NCBI RefSeq assembly: GCF_964355755.1
Contig: NC_092676.1
Coordinates: 9,282,288 to 9,346,287 of the forward strand
Origin: Antedon mediterranea
Lineage: Eukaryota; Echinodermata; Crinoidea; Comatulida; Antedonidae
DNA length: 64,000 bases
Direction: 5' to 3'
Of this stretch, positions 36,164 through 48,600 are shown in pieces. Made by a program: the position numbers and the translations under genes. Each line of letters starts with the position of its first letter. Position 1 is the first letter of the stretch. The notes below the pieces were generated by a model that saw only the letters and a list, made by a program, of their open reading frames with translations, was not told the DNA's origin and did no database searches.

Positions 36164-37423
36164 GGGGTTGGTGAGCACCATGCCAAAATACGCAAAAAAA
36201 AATTGCCAAAATACGCAAATTGAGGGCGCTATGCTCTGCCTAAATACAGAGCCATAATTATATAGAGAGAGTTTCGACATTGAATGGATAGGATCAGAAG
36301 CCGTGTTTGTGTCCAACTATTCCTATGTAGCGTATGGAGTTGAGTCTTTTGTTTTGAAAATGTATAACGTTCAAATAATAAAAAAATTATAAAGTTACTG
36401 CAAACATGATTTTAAATAACAAAAATAGCAATTTCGCAACGGCTCTGGTTGTGCGCTCCATGCACGCTCTACGGGTGCGCGTTTAGTTTGTACAGCGATT
36501 CTCTATAGTAATGCATTGTTTTTACATTTTGTTGTTTAAAATCATGTTCGCAGTAACTTTATGATTTCGTTATTATCTTAACAAAAACCTTTAAACATAT
36601 TGATTGTTTTGATATTAAATTCGATATTTAAAGCCTTGTGAATGTTATACATTTTTAAGCAAATGACTCGACTCCATACGCTACATAGGCATAGTTGGAC
36701 ACAAACATGACCGGCGTGCACACCACGTGACTTTCTAAAATCCATGAACGCAATGCCGTAACTCTCTCTATATATATGGCTCTGCCTAGCCTAAATACGC
36801 AAATCATGCCAAAACACGCAAATCTGCTTTGCCAAAATACGCAAATCATGCCAAAATACGCAAATTGAGGGGGCGCTATGCTTTGCCAAAATACACAAAT
36901 GATGTCAAAATACGCAAAGTGAGGGCGTTTTATACTTTCTAAAATCCGTGAACGCAATGCCGTAACTCTCTCTATATATATGGCTCTGCCTAGCCTAAAT
37001 ACACAAACCCTTCCAAAAAAAACAAATCTGCTTTGCAAAAATACACAAATCATGCCAAAATACGCAAATCAGAAAGGAGCAAATGGCAAAGCATAGCCAA
37101 AGCAAAACGCCCTCAATTTGCGTATTTTGGCATGATTTGTGTATTTTGGCAAAGCATAGTGCCCCCTAAATTTTCGTATTTTGGCATGATTTGCGTATTT
37201 TGGCAAAGCAGATTTGCGTATTTTGGCAAAGCAGATTTGCATATTTAGGCATGATTTGTGTATTTTGTCAAAGCATAGCGTCCTCAATTTGCGTATTTTG
37301 GCATGATTTGCGTATTTTGGCAAAGCATAGCGCCCTCAATTTGCGTATTTTGGCATGATTTGCGTATTTTGGCAAAGCATAGCGCCCTCAATTTGCGTAT
37401 TTTGGCAAGGTACTCACCAACCC
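36164..37423. mobile_element. Foldback-like element with CCAAAATACGCAAA arrays
   Basis: The left end GGGTTGGTGAGCACCATGCC is mirrored by GGCAAGGTACTCACCAACCC at the right. Left arrays (36180-36215, 36790-37070) carry CATGCCAAAATACGCAAATC; the right array (37115-37410) carries the reverse, GGCATGATTTGCGTATTTTG. Blocks of GAGGGCGCTATGCTTTGCC punctuate both. MITE ends like those of 17230-17549 lie inside (about 36250, 36760, 36958). Open frames here are repeat translations. Confidence 0.8.
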
Positions 37424-37659
37424 TAATGCCAGCGACGGACTATCGGAACTGTTGCTTGTCATTGGTCAATTCGCTTGCCTTGCGTCTCAGTTCGTTGCGT
37501 CAAGGTATTTTATTTTGAATCCGCCCATGGGTTTAAAATCGACGGTTCATGCGCAATTACAATTTGTAAACAAATGGAGTAAGATAGAAAATAACAAAAT
37601 ACAATTAATTATTATTAGGAGTAATTTGTTAAAAAATATTTATAATTATATAAATTTAA

Positions 37660-38527
37660 GGGCATAGAGGAACACCATATAGAACCTCATCTGAACCCCT
37701 TTTTAAACGTCTTGGTATATTAAAATTAACGGATATCCACAATGTTCAAGTTGCCAGTTTTATGTTTAATTATTTTAAAAACCAACTTCCTATTTCTATG
37801 ATTGATATGCTCTGTAAACGTACCAAATTTCACAATTACAATTTAAGAACTTCTCATTTAAACATTCCTTTTGCTAGACTTACAAAAACTAAATTTTTTA
37901 TAACTATATCAGGTCCTAATTTGTGGAATCATATCCCACCAAATATCAAAACGTCAATATCATTATTTACTTTCCGAAAAAAGTTAAAGAATCATTATAT
38001 ATCTAAATATTATACTGCTTAGTTAATATGCTTATTATCATTATTTATACTCACTATTTATGTCTTACACAAAATATTAGTTGTTGTTTATTATTGCAAT
38101 CTTTAATCTATACTATATATAATGTATATATAGTATATACTATATATATACTGGAATTATAATTTATGTATACATATTTTTTTTTCATTTACCAATATCG
38201 GTAGTTATTTCATTTATAATTATCATGAAACTATTGAAATATAATTTAAATAATTTGTATAAAGAAGAGGTTAGTTATGTTATTATACTGTAATTTTTTA
38301 TCCTAAATTATATAATTATATATTCTAGGTTATTTTTATTTTTTTAGTAATGTGTTTTGTTATGGGTCCCTACGAGACAAGTTTTTAACTTCTAGAAGGG
38401 ATCCATGATAATAATGACTACCAATTACTGCTTTATCTATGTTCACTTTAATATCTTTTTTCTATTTTGTATATATTCATTCATTATTATCTAAATAAAT
38501 ATTATCTGAATCTGAATCTGAATCTGA
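37660..38527 (+). pseudogene. LINE remnant: C-terminal end of a CR1/Jockey-like reverse transcriptase and 3' UTR
   Basis: The open frame gives RTPYRTSSEPLFKRLGILKL, FMFNYFKNQLP, HNYNLRTSH, SGPNLWNHIPPNIK and a final FRKKLKNHYISKYY before TAG at 38020-38022. This is the usual end of CR1/Jockey-group ORF2 proteins. The 3' UTR ends in four copies of CTGAAT/ATCTGA (38507-38527), the short 3' tail microsatellite of such LINEs. All catalytic parts are missing by 5' truncation. Confidence 0.75.
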
Positions 38528-38881
38528 AAACAAAAATAATAATTGTTTAAACGTATAAGATGAGGAATAAAGCCACCCAACAAGATTTGAATCCAGATTC
38601 TTTTGCTTAATATGGAGACATTTTATGGTATGGTTCAATTTATTTGGATGGCTCAAGTAGGCCTACTCCAACCTTGTTGAATTGAATAATTCAGGAAACT
38701 AATAATAATAGTCCTATACGGATATAGTAATCGTTGTTAAGGCGTGAATATAAAATTTATAATAGTTTCCGCTTTATATTTACGACGCACCAAAACACGT
38801 ACCTATATCCAAGAGCGACTTCTTTTGTTCTTGAACCTTACCTTTTGTCTATGTTTCTCCATATTTCACTTATATATATAT

Positions 38882-38944
38882 ATCTAATGATTAGGACTTC
38901 TGCATGTCAAGAAAGCGGTTCGAGTTCGAGTCTCGGTTGGGGCG
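38882..38944 (+). tRNA. tRNA-Asp(GTC)-like sequence, 5' incomplete (pseudogene)
   Basis: Lacks the acceptor 5' strand. It has a D-arm half, an anticodon loop ATGTCAA (anticodon GTC) with a poorly paired stem, and a perfect T arm with GGTTCGAGTTCGAGTC. It shares about 130 bases of 3' flank with the copy at 39242. Confidence 0.5.
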
Positions 38945-39241
38945 CCTTTTTCTCATTCTCACAGATTTCCTCATCTTTATCGTCGTTTCAAATTAATTAA
39001 TTAAATATCAGTATATATCACCGGGCAGTTTAGAATTAATGTTCTTTGCTTGATTTGTTTATATGTATAAAAGTATCTCTTCGGAGATCCCGCCTCGTGA
39101 ATAAAAATAGTAAAAGATGAGGGCGTATCAATTTGATCTCTGGTGCGCGTGCGTACAACTGAGGACTAGTGCTGTTCCGCCGTACCACGCCGAGAATGTT
39201 AAAGAGTCGCTATCCAATCGAGTTTGATCAATACCATGAAA

Positions 39242-39313
39242 GCCCCAGTGGTCTAATGGCTAGGACATCTGCATATCAAGCAGGCGGTCCGAGTCCGAGT
39301 CTCGGTTGGGGTG
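39242..39313 (+). tRNA. tRNA-Asp-like gene with anticodon ATC
   Basis: A full cloverleaf can be drawn: acceptor GCCCCAG with TTGGGGT (two G-T pairs), D stem GTC/GAC, anticodon stem TCTGC/GCAGG with loop ATATCAA (anticodon ATC, reads GAT), T stem CCGAG/CTCGG with loop TCCGAGT. A TTTTT terminator follows at 39315. ATC in place of the usual GTC and the altered T loop suggest a pseudogene or SINE-like copy rather than a working tRNA. No intron. Confidence 0.55.
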
Positions 39314-39572
39314 ACTTTTTCTCATTCTCACAGATTTCCTCATCTTTATCGGTTCAAATTAATTAATTAAATTTCAGTATATCACCGGGCGGTTTAGAAT
39401 TAATGTTAATAATTGACTACATAAATCATCGTGTCTATTCAATCGTTTCTGTAAACGATGTATTACTGTATAGTCCTGTGGTACAGTTGTTTAGGCTGAA
39501 ATTACTGTACTGTGTATTCGAGAACTAATAATTGTCTTATTACATGTAGAGTGTAAAATACAGAATGAACCT

Positions 39573-40214
39573 GGGGCGGATCCAGAGGGGGGTGGGGAGG
39601 GGTGGGGGGTCCACGGGGTCCGGAACCCCCCCTAAATGTTAAGGGTGCCCTTTTTTTAGAGGTTCAATATTTTATTCGTGTGACATATTTGTGTGTACAG
39701 AGTAGGCTACACTAACCCCAAAAATAAAAACAGAAATTTATCACAATGAGCGCGATGTTAAGTTACGGCGGCCGATCAAAGAGCATCGTGAGAGGTGGTG
39801 ACGCGTGATGATCTCTACTTAAACTTCTAAAAATAGATCGTTTCACATACTACAGAGGGCGCATGTAAACTTTTTACGATTCAACTCCGCGTACGTTACC
39901 ATGCGCGATATGTCATTGACGCGATTATTTGTCCATTGGTAAACACATTTTTATGTATTATTATTCTGAAAATAATTGAACTGTAAACATAATTCTTTTG
40001 AGTATTTGTTTATTTACATATCTTTCCATCAGATCAACTATTTTTTATTTCCATTAAATCCAACCAAACATGTAAAAAATGTAGTTAAAATATCGTACTA
40101 TCTAGCGCGTACGACCATACGGGGGGGGGGGGGGCTGTGGCTCAAATACTCAATACCTGATGTGCCCTTTTTATCGGCGGACCCCCCCTCTAAAAAATGT
40201 CTGGATCCGCTCCT
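39573..40214. mobile_element. MITE with GGGGCGGATCCAGAGG ends
   Basis: Left GGGGCGGATCCAGAGGGG and right TCTGGATCCGCTCC are inverted repeats. A second inner pair is GGGTGCCCTTTTTTTAGAGG against CCCCCCTCTAAAAAATG. GC-rich ends of this kind are usual for hAT-type MITEs; the class is not proven. Confidence 0.65.
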
Positions 40215-40239
40215 TTCAAAGGAGTCGAACAACAAGGAA

Positions 40240-40348
40240 AACATGTAAAATATGGAATAACGTAGGCCTACCCACTGAAATTAAACATTCTCCAACAATT
40301 CCTTCATTTAAAGGTTTATATCGATCTCATTTCTTTTCACAAAACTAA
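40240..40348 (+). pseudogene. LINE C-terminal fragment
   Basis: Reads WNNVGLPTEIKHSP, TIPSFKGLYRSHFFS, stop. This is the LWN-LP-I...F-K ending of CR1/Jockey-like ORF2 proteins. Only about 30 codons remain. Confidence 0.5.
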
Positions 40349-40444
40349 AACCTTTTCCCACAATTTATTTTGTATTTAAGACAGTACCTCAATGTAAAAT
40401 AGGTTTATCTTTTACCTGATTGTGTAATCCTCGATAAATATGGC

Positions 40445-41248
40445 GAAAACTCAAGATATCTGAGTTTTCTAGATCTAAACAACTCAAATACCTGACTTTT
40501 CTAGATCTAGAAAACTCAGATGTCAATATCTCTAGAATGGATCTAGAAAAATCAGATCATCATAGTATGATTGGTTTGTAGGTCATTTGGATCATTCCAA
40601 TATTAATCAGAATGTAGGTGAATTGAAATACTAGAGGGTGTTATTGAAACTGATTACTGTGTACGTTTTCTTACTAATATTGTAACATGTACTTAGCGGC
40701 CTACGGCTTAAATCATAAAAAAAAAATACAGTGCACGTTACCGTTAAAATGTAGGCTTAAAATTAGGTATGTACGAGTTGGTGTGGGTACGAGTTATTTG
40801 AGGAACGAGTTAGCCAAGTTGGGAATAGGTACAAGTTATTTTGGGTACGATTTGACCACTTCTAGCCTAGTACCCGGGCCAGGCCTACTCTGCGCGATAC
40901 ATCGCGATAGCGGCCACACGTTGAGCCTTGAATTGAGTTTGCTTAGCTAGGCTAGGCCTAAATGCTAAGCCTACATTTTAAAAGGTGTATACTGTATTTC
41001 TTTATGATTTAACATAGGCCGCTACTACAAGTTACAAGTTACAATAATTATTATTATTATTAAGAAAACGAATAATACTGTAATATTTCAAACAAGCTAC
41101 CCTCTGATAATAATAGAACGATCCATTTGATGATCTGGGTTTTCTAGTTCCAAAATGAAAACTCAGATCTTGATATCTGAGTTTTCTAGATCTAGAAAAC
41201 TCAGATATATCTGAGATCTGAGTTTTCTAGATCTGAATTTTCTAGACA
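40445..41248. repeat. Pair of palindromic TCTAGATCTAGA arrays
   Basis: 40445-40556 and 41132-41248 both consist of TGAGTTTTCTAGATCTAGAA and its complement in short runs. They enclose about 575 bp of other DNA. The plan is like the foldback elements nearby but no clear outer terminal repeat was found. Confidence 0.6.
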
Positions 41249-42060
41249 CTCATAATGAACACATGAGTAGAAATAAAATAAAATCCTTTTTCCTATTGTT
41301 TATACCCGGTTTATGCATTACGTTATTTACAGATATTAATCAAGCATAACGGATGTAAATAGCGCCACCAAATTACTCTATTACATAATATGATGTTTTT
41401 CTCGTCAAATTAAATTAAGCTCAATTCCTACATTTTGTTATTCTATTCCTTGAAAACATACTTTGTATTTGGGGGTAAGCCTAGATTGTCCAAGTACAAC
41501 CCAACTTCGACAAGTAAAATAGGTTCTTATTGGTGCTTATAATATGCACAAATATAAAAACCCTTTTATCAATTGAAGTTATCAAATAAATATAAAGTCA
41601 GATATTAGATATATCGTTATGATTTTCGTTTCTACTACATTATATATAAATCCAAAGGCAAATTACTGAAAAAAATGACAATGCTGTGGGTATCAGTGGC
41701 TGGATCTCAATGGAGATACAAAAATAAAAAGCGAAAAGCTAAATCAAAACGATAAAGTAAACAGCCAGAAAAGTTAGCAGAGCTAACATTATATCTATAT
41801 ATAAAAAATTTTTCACAAGAAGTTAAAATTATTGGCCATTCTTCTCGGTATAAGAACATTAACAGTTTTGAATAGCAGCAGAGAAATGTACTTTATTTTA
41901 TGTGGATTATTATAAATAAAAGTGAATATATATAAGTATATAGCTGTACTAAGCAAAATTGTATGTTGCAAGTAAGAAATCCAGAGATTACGACACATTG
42001 TAGTAGCTATTATAATATTGGAAAGTATAGGCCCATTAACGCGTATTATTTTATCATTTA
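41249..42060. other. Non-coding DNA
   Basis: AT-rich, no coding signal recognised. Confidence 0.5.
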
Positions 42061-42065
42061 AACAG

Positions 42066-42269
42066 TTAATGTTAAGTTGCGGTATGACGTTGGCTGAATA
42101 TACTGGTATCATTTGGTCACCAAGCTATCCTGATCCATACAAAAAAAATGTCGACTGTGAAGCTGTAATCCAAGCAAAGAACTCACAGGTTGTACAACTT
42201 ACTCTCGAAGAATTTAAAATTTCAATAATGGTAAACGACCAAAACATCCAGGCCAGAATGTCCTTCTAA
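42066..42269 (+). pseudogene. Orphan CUB exon between the two ADAMTS genes
   Basis: After a CAG acceptor it reads LSCGMTLAEYTGIIWSPSY, PDPYKKNVDCEAVIQ and QVVQLTLEEFKISI, which closely parallels the first CUB2 exon at 13153-13340 (SCGMT, SPSYPDPYK, LTLE.F shared). Similarity ends at about 42222, before the YDYL stretch, and a stop follows at 42267-42269. No second half was found nearby. It is best seen as a relic of another tandem ADAMTS copy. Confidence 0.65.
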
Positions 42270-42541
42270 AACCGTTTTACCCGAGTCATTATCATTCCGA
42301 GAACTATCGCCTACACTTCCTAAAAGGGAAGCGAGTTAACCCTCTAGTTCCTTAAGTAGTGGTTAACTGTACTGTTTTAATCATTTTAAGCATATTTATG
42401 CTTTAAAAAAATAAAATAACAAGTCAATCAAATATATATGGTAACAAAATTTGAATTAACATGAAGTTTTTTTTAATAAGATGATCAGCCAATCAAAATG
42501 TAATGTGGTTGAAAATAAAAAAAAAATAGTAACTTAAAACC

Positions 42542-42550
42542 TATATAAAA
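42542..42550 (+). promoter_or_regulatory. TATA box of the ADAMTS gene
   Basis: TATATAAAA lies 54 bp before the start codon at 42604, so transcription would start near 42570-42575 and leave a 5' UTR of about 30 bases. No other promoter element could be assigned. Confidence 0.55.
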
Positions 42551-42603
42551 GGTTATTATACACATATTCGGCACTGGTTTGCAGTATTTACGAAGGCAAC
42601 ATC

Positions 42604-42675
42604 ATGGGCCTGATGCGAGCAACGACGGCTCTTGTTCTTATTGCTACTTTTGTCTTGGTAGTGAATAGTTTTAAG
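42604..42675 (+). CDS. ADAMTS exon 1: signal peptide
   Basis: 24 codons, [20 protein letters not shown] with a hydrophobic core, then NSFK. Phase 0 donor GTAAGG. First ATG after the TATA box. Confidence 0.85.
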
Positions 42676-45600
42676 GTAAGGACAATTTGATCCATGCTTT
42701 GCTATATAATCTTAATTATATGATTAATTAATATATTTATTTTTATTAAAAACCAATATTTTAACAACCTTGATAACCTCAAAAAAATATTAGATCCTAA
42801 AAGATGTTTTTTTTTTTAATTCTTATTTTTATTTCTGTCATCATTATGTATTGTTTTGTAAATACCTAAACAGATAGATTCTTTCCATTTTATTGGACGA
42901 ATGTGCGCCACATAAGTGAACTTATTTATTACGTGTATTTCAATGTTTTAAAAGATGATGGTTGCATTTTACATGTGTACTAAATATCCCACCACATTTT
43001 TTTGCCTTTTCTTTGTTGATTAAAAACTCACGTTTAACTCGGAAATAAACATAACCCTTTTCTTAATAAGTTTTACTGAAAACCTACCCTTGCACAACCT
43101 TGCACCACCTTTATTCATTCAATCTTTCATACGTATTATATTCACATTTCATTTTCGTACGTTAAATTTCCGTTTTATATTTCTTTCGTTATTTCCTGAT
43201 GTTTACACTTTTAACCTCTATATACATAGTGTTTGATTATGCATACAAAAAACCATAAAAACTTATCCACACTTCATTTTGTACATGATATAATACATTT
43301 TAAAAATACAGTATATTTGTTTTCAATTTCATTTCGATTGAATGGATCATTATTATTCGGAGATAATTTTATTAATTCCCACCCACTCAGACCCTGCCCT
43401 TTGTGGTACAATGGGCATATCTATTGGCGTTTTATTTGCCAGGGCATACGTACGAGTACAAGGCCTAGGCTAGGACTAGACTTAACCATGTAATTAAAAA
43501 AAAACTAAAAAAACTAGGCAATACTCTACGCCTTAATAATAACTGTGACGATATTATATTTCAACACTAGTTATTTCAGTTTCGAATATACAGAATATAA
43601 CACTGTACGTACCCTTTTTAGACGCGTGCAACGCGACTCTACAGTTCACTATCGGTCGGTCGGTTGGTCGGTAAACACTAACTTTTATATGGCTTTGTCG
43701 TGATATCACTTTCAGCTAAGTCAATTTCACAGTATGTTCCTTATGTTTTCACGGTGCGCAATCAAAAATTACGCGCTCTCTACGCACGATTTAACGAAAT
43801 CACGTTTGTAATCATATCTTCCCCAGCATGAATCACAATTAAATAAAATTTGGTACTCAGGGCAAAAATGATTATATGGCAATACAATTACGTACGTAGC
43901 GCATGTACACGCGTTTAACATTTTCAAAATTTATTTTCGATGAAATAAGAGTACGTTTCAGGACATTTTAAGCGTTCAAAAGATTTTTGCACGCGCACTG
44001 CACGGTAAATGTTAATATGCACTCTGTTTACCCGATTTCTGTTTTAAAACTTTTCTTTAATATTATCATCATATTTCGTTCACTTTTTAACTCGAAAATA
44101 CGTTATACAAGTGACAGGCTACGCACGTACGTGTAAAGTTAACAAAATGGTGAAAATATGCTAAATTTTAAAATTAATATAGATCAGAATGTACGGGAAC
44201 ACCTATTTTGCATTTCATTTTCTTAAAGTTTATCATATGTATGATTTATTATGAAATTAAGAGAACAAAAGGTGCATATGAAATTTATAAAAAATAATTT
44301 CGACAAACAAATTATGACATTAACTTTCTTCCTTAAAATGTTCATATATTAAATTTAATAGTATAATTTATAGTTTGACAGTGCATAATTTATTTATATT
44401 TTTAAAGATTTCATCATAGTAAAAAGTTATAATTCATTGCGGTAAGGTAAAGGTGAGTCCCGTGTTCTCTGAACGTAGGGGAATGAGCTGTTAGGAGCTC
44501 ATTGTACTAAGCCTCGGCATTATGTGGTAGGGTGGCCAGTTCCTTTCCACGCCGCCTTTTTTCTCCCTAGTATTTTCAACCAGGTACTCATTTACAGCTG
44601 AGTGGACTGAGAGTTGTCGGGAATTGAACCCGGGTCTATCTGTATGACAGTCAAGTGTCCTAACCACTCGGCTATCCAACTCCATTGCGGTATGTAATAA
44701 TATATCTACACCAAAGTGGTTACTGCATAGTAAATACACTTTTAGTCAGTTGTGTATGGCTCGGTGGTACCGAGATCGAGTCTCACCTTGGGAAACTAAA
44801 CGAAATAAGAAGCTTAGAGACATAACAGCTTCCTCCATATGTGTGCTGTTTCCAGGATGACCGACATCTGAGCTCTTCACTTTTCATGCCATTTTTTGTT
44901 GCACTCTACACCTCACAATGTCGGTCGGTTGGTCGGTCGGTCGGTCGGTAAACACTAACTTGAGCACGCAACTGCAGCCATCTACATGGCCTTGTTTTAA
45001 ACCAAATGACGCACGTTTGATTATTGGTAGATTCGAAATATTTACATACCACCCGCACCATATAGCCAAATATGATATAATAACCTACGTCATTCTTATC
45101 GGATGTTTCCGGTCTGCAAAGCAATTTATATACGTGTATCACAAGTCTGTATTATTAGACAAAATCAAAGTAAAACAATAAATAAAAAAGATAATATATA
45201 CACACTTTGGACAAGTCTAACGAGCTTTAAGTATATTTTATAAGCAATTAATTTACATATTTGAGTGCATTAATATTCTTAAAGTTATATTCTATTGGAT
45301 ACAAGTTACAGTAATTGGATACATTTCCATTTCCCCTGGGTCCGGGCTTAGTTACCGTTTTCCCAGTCATAGAGCTAATGTCATGTTGTTTATTTTAGGA
45401 ATGATAGCTTTTGGTATGTCTGTGACACTTTTGATAACATAAGTGTTTTAATTACAGTATTTCTATTTTTCAAAGAACGAAAAATTTCTTTTATCCTAGG
45501 TGTTTTCTTCTCTAGATTCTCAATTTGTTCATACCATTTTTTAGCATTATAACCATTCTTATCATAACCAATATAAATACCAATAATCTTAACAGGGTCT

Positions 45601-48600
45601 TGGTTGAATGTTATGTTGCACGGGTTACTCGTTTTTGTCTTTTATCACAACCTATCCACATTTCATTTGTCTTGACTTATTTAGCTTCAGACCTGACATT
45701 TTACAATTTATTATTTTTTTAAATTTTTTATTCTCATTTTACGCTTTCTCCTGGGTAATATATTGGTCCATCTTCATATAGTGATGCTCTGCTGTTTTAT
45801 TAATACCTAGGTCTATCGCTAATTTACTTTACAGATTGAGGATCTAACCAAAGATGAACTATTTCACTATTTTGGAACAATGGAACATTCTCAAGGTACT
45901 GCTGTTATTCTTTTGTATCAAATACTCTTGAATGTGTTGATAGGCCTACATTTGATCTTTTCTTGTATTGTCTGGAGTTGAAGAGACACGCCCTTTGGCA
46001 ATAGTTGTCTTTAACGACTCTTGTCTCTCCTCAGTCTAATAAATAAATAAATAATAATTCTTTTACCAGTTATTATTACCACTTATTTCCTAAGTTTCTG
46101 GATATGACATTACATCTGTAACTCGACGTGATACGGGAATCAACAAACGATCAGTTGAAGCCACCGCTACTTATTCTTTCAACGCACTCGGAGAAAAGTT
46201 CCATCTCAATTTACATTTGAATTTAAGTAAGTAAGGGAAGAGTACTGGTATGATTTTACTGTAATTATTTTCACAAGTATACTCTGTTACCTTTTAACAA
46301 TTACTATTAAAAATTATTATGCTGCTGCTAATCATACAATTAGAGGTAGTTAATTCTAATAATCGTTGATGTCCGAAACATCCTAGTTATAGGCGATAGC
46401 AACACAGTTAACCGCAACCAGACAAAAATATAATCGAGTCTACAAATGTTTAATGTGGTGATTAAATAAACATTGACTTTCAAAGTTTCCTTTTTAATGC
46501 AATACAATGTTTTAATTTTTTCAGATTTATTTTCGAGCGACTTTGTAATTGAGATAATTGGCGCCAATGGAAGCACACTACAAAAACCTAAAAACGCAGA
46601 CTGTTACTATGTTGGATCGTCTGCAAACCATAATGATTCACTTGCTGCCGTCAGCACATGTAATGGATTGGTACGTTAATAAATGGCTACTGAAATGAAT
46701 AAATTATTTATAATAGTTGAGTATAGTTCAGAATAAATAATGTTACCTATTAAAATATCATTATACAAATATATACCTACAATCTTACTGTTGTATAAAG
46801 GTACAGTATAATAGTAGCATGGTATATTATTTCAATATTCAAGTGCAACAACTAATTAACTATAAAAAACGTAATTAAAGCTTAGATCGTCGTTTAAACG
46901 TTGTATTTGACAAATACGTTTTTTTGTATATACCACAAATTACAGGGAGAAATGAAACGGATCCCAAAGATACTGCGTATATGCCATCGTAGCGGTGCAG
47001 CATCAATAAATGTTGTTTTTGTTATTACAGTATTTACTATTATTACTGATGACTGATGAATTAACAAGCAGCATTCAACTTAACAAGTAAGTTTTATTGT
47101 CTGCTTTAGGAAGGAATGGTGAATACGGCTGAGAAGAGTTATTTCATCAAGCCACTTAGACCAGAACATCGACGAAGAAGGAGCGCCAATACGCAAGACG
47201 AGACGATGCACGTGGTGTTCACACGTCACGTCCCAAAACAGACATGTGGTGTGACGAAACAAGACGAGGAAGAAACGCTACAGAGGACAACTAGATACAA
47301 GAGGAAAACAACAGAGAGAGTAACCAGAGACTTATACAGCAGTAATCTAATTTTGTATTGATTACTTTTTTTCTTATCACTTTCTCTTCAGGGATAGTGC
47401 ACTTATTTACTTATTCGCCATGGTAGTGTTCTCTGGAAGTCACCAGTTCAAATCTAACCGTGTTCTTGTTTTTAAAATAATATACTAATGCTATTTTGTA
47501 TTTTGTACAGCTGCACAGCGTGTAACCGGAAAAAAGAATCTTGAAGTATTACTGACAGCTGATTATACAATGTTTAGACAATATGGAGAAGATAAGCTGA
47601 AAGAATATCTTATAGTTATTATGAATATTGTAAGTATATAATAACAAATGACGTGTTTGTCAGACAATTACCAAAACGGGTCCAATGTCAGATCGATTTT
47701 ATTCTAATTTAATGACACAATGTAAAGATGTACAACCGATAACCATTTTGGTGTTTTGACTATTCTTAAAACGCTTTTATTAGAATTTAAATGTAAAGAA
47801 ATGCTTTATTAAACAGGTCTGCAATGTTTTTTCATGTAGACGTTAATCAATTTTATTTCATTGTCTAAGGATCCAAACGGAAATAAGTTAATAACTTTTT
47901 TTTTTGCTATCCTGGAAAATCTTTTATAAATGTATTTATTTGTCATGTCAGTAATTTATAGTATCAATTTTTATGTATTTTTTATAATGATTTTCATAAT
48001 AAATTCAAATAAAATCACGAAGGCCTATCAAACTAAGAATTTTGAATTTCGCTACCGATTCAATGCGGTCAATGTACTGTTATTGTATATGTCTGAGGAA
48101 GGAAATCATGAAGAATTCATGAGATTAATTATGGCTTTTTAGAATAGGTCTATTTTTGAAAAATGAAATGAAATGATTTTTTTTCCTATATATTCTAACA
48201 TATTATAAAATCATCTGCCTATTTTGTTTTTTAAATTATTAATATCTATGACATAATGCTTTGTCGATACTGTAATGTATTCTAAATTATATAAAATACT
48301 AATGTGTGTTCTTAAATTCAGGTGGCGTCAATATTTAAACAAAACAGCCTGGGAGTTGACATGACAGTAACGTTGATCAAGTTGGTCATCATTAAACAAG
48401 AAAGTGTAAGTAAAAATAAACGTCCTTATACGTTTAAAATAGTAGTATTTCGGTTGCTAACACGTATAACGTATTGTCCCCCCAAAACAAGAAAAATAAT
48501 AATAGTAAATAATAAAATCAAGCCATTTTGTAGCTTTAATAAAGTTAATCACTTCTGCAGAAAAAAAACCAAAAAAATATTTTTACAAAACAAACGGTTA

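Larger units (their letters stand above)
38870..39407. repeat. Direct duplication of a tRNA-like unit with 3' flank
   Basis: After each tRNA-like sequence comes TTCTCATTCTCACAGATTTC, then CTCATCTTTATCG, TTCAAATTAATTAATTAAAT and CACCGGGC...TTTAGAATTAATGTT. The copies are about 364 bp apart. This is either a local duplication or two insertions of a SINE. Confidence 0.7.
42676..45834. other. ADAMTS intron 1, repeat-rich
   Basis: About 3.2 kb with two GGTC elements, a SINE on the minus strand and an L1-like fragment, listed separately. The remaining DNA shows nothing coding. Confidence 0.6.

Noticed and set aside
36655-37323. Open frames with repeated FAYFGMICVFWQS on both strands
   Set aside because: They are translations of the GGCATGATTTGCGTATTTTG repeat in a foldback element, with no protein family resemblance.
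47391-47480. tRNA-like B box (AGTTCAAATC) in ADAMTS intron 5
   Set aside because: No A box at proper distance and no acceptor or anticodon stem could be drawn.
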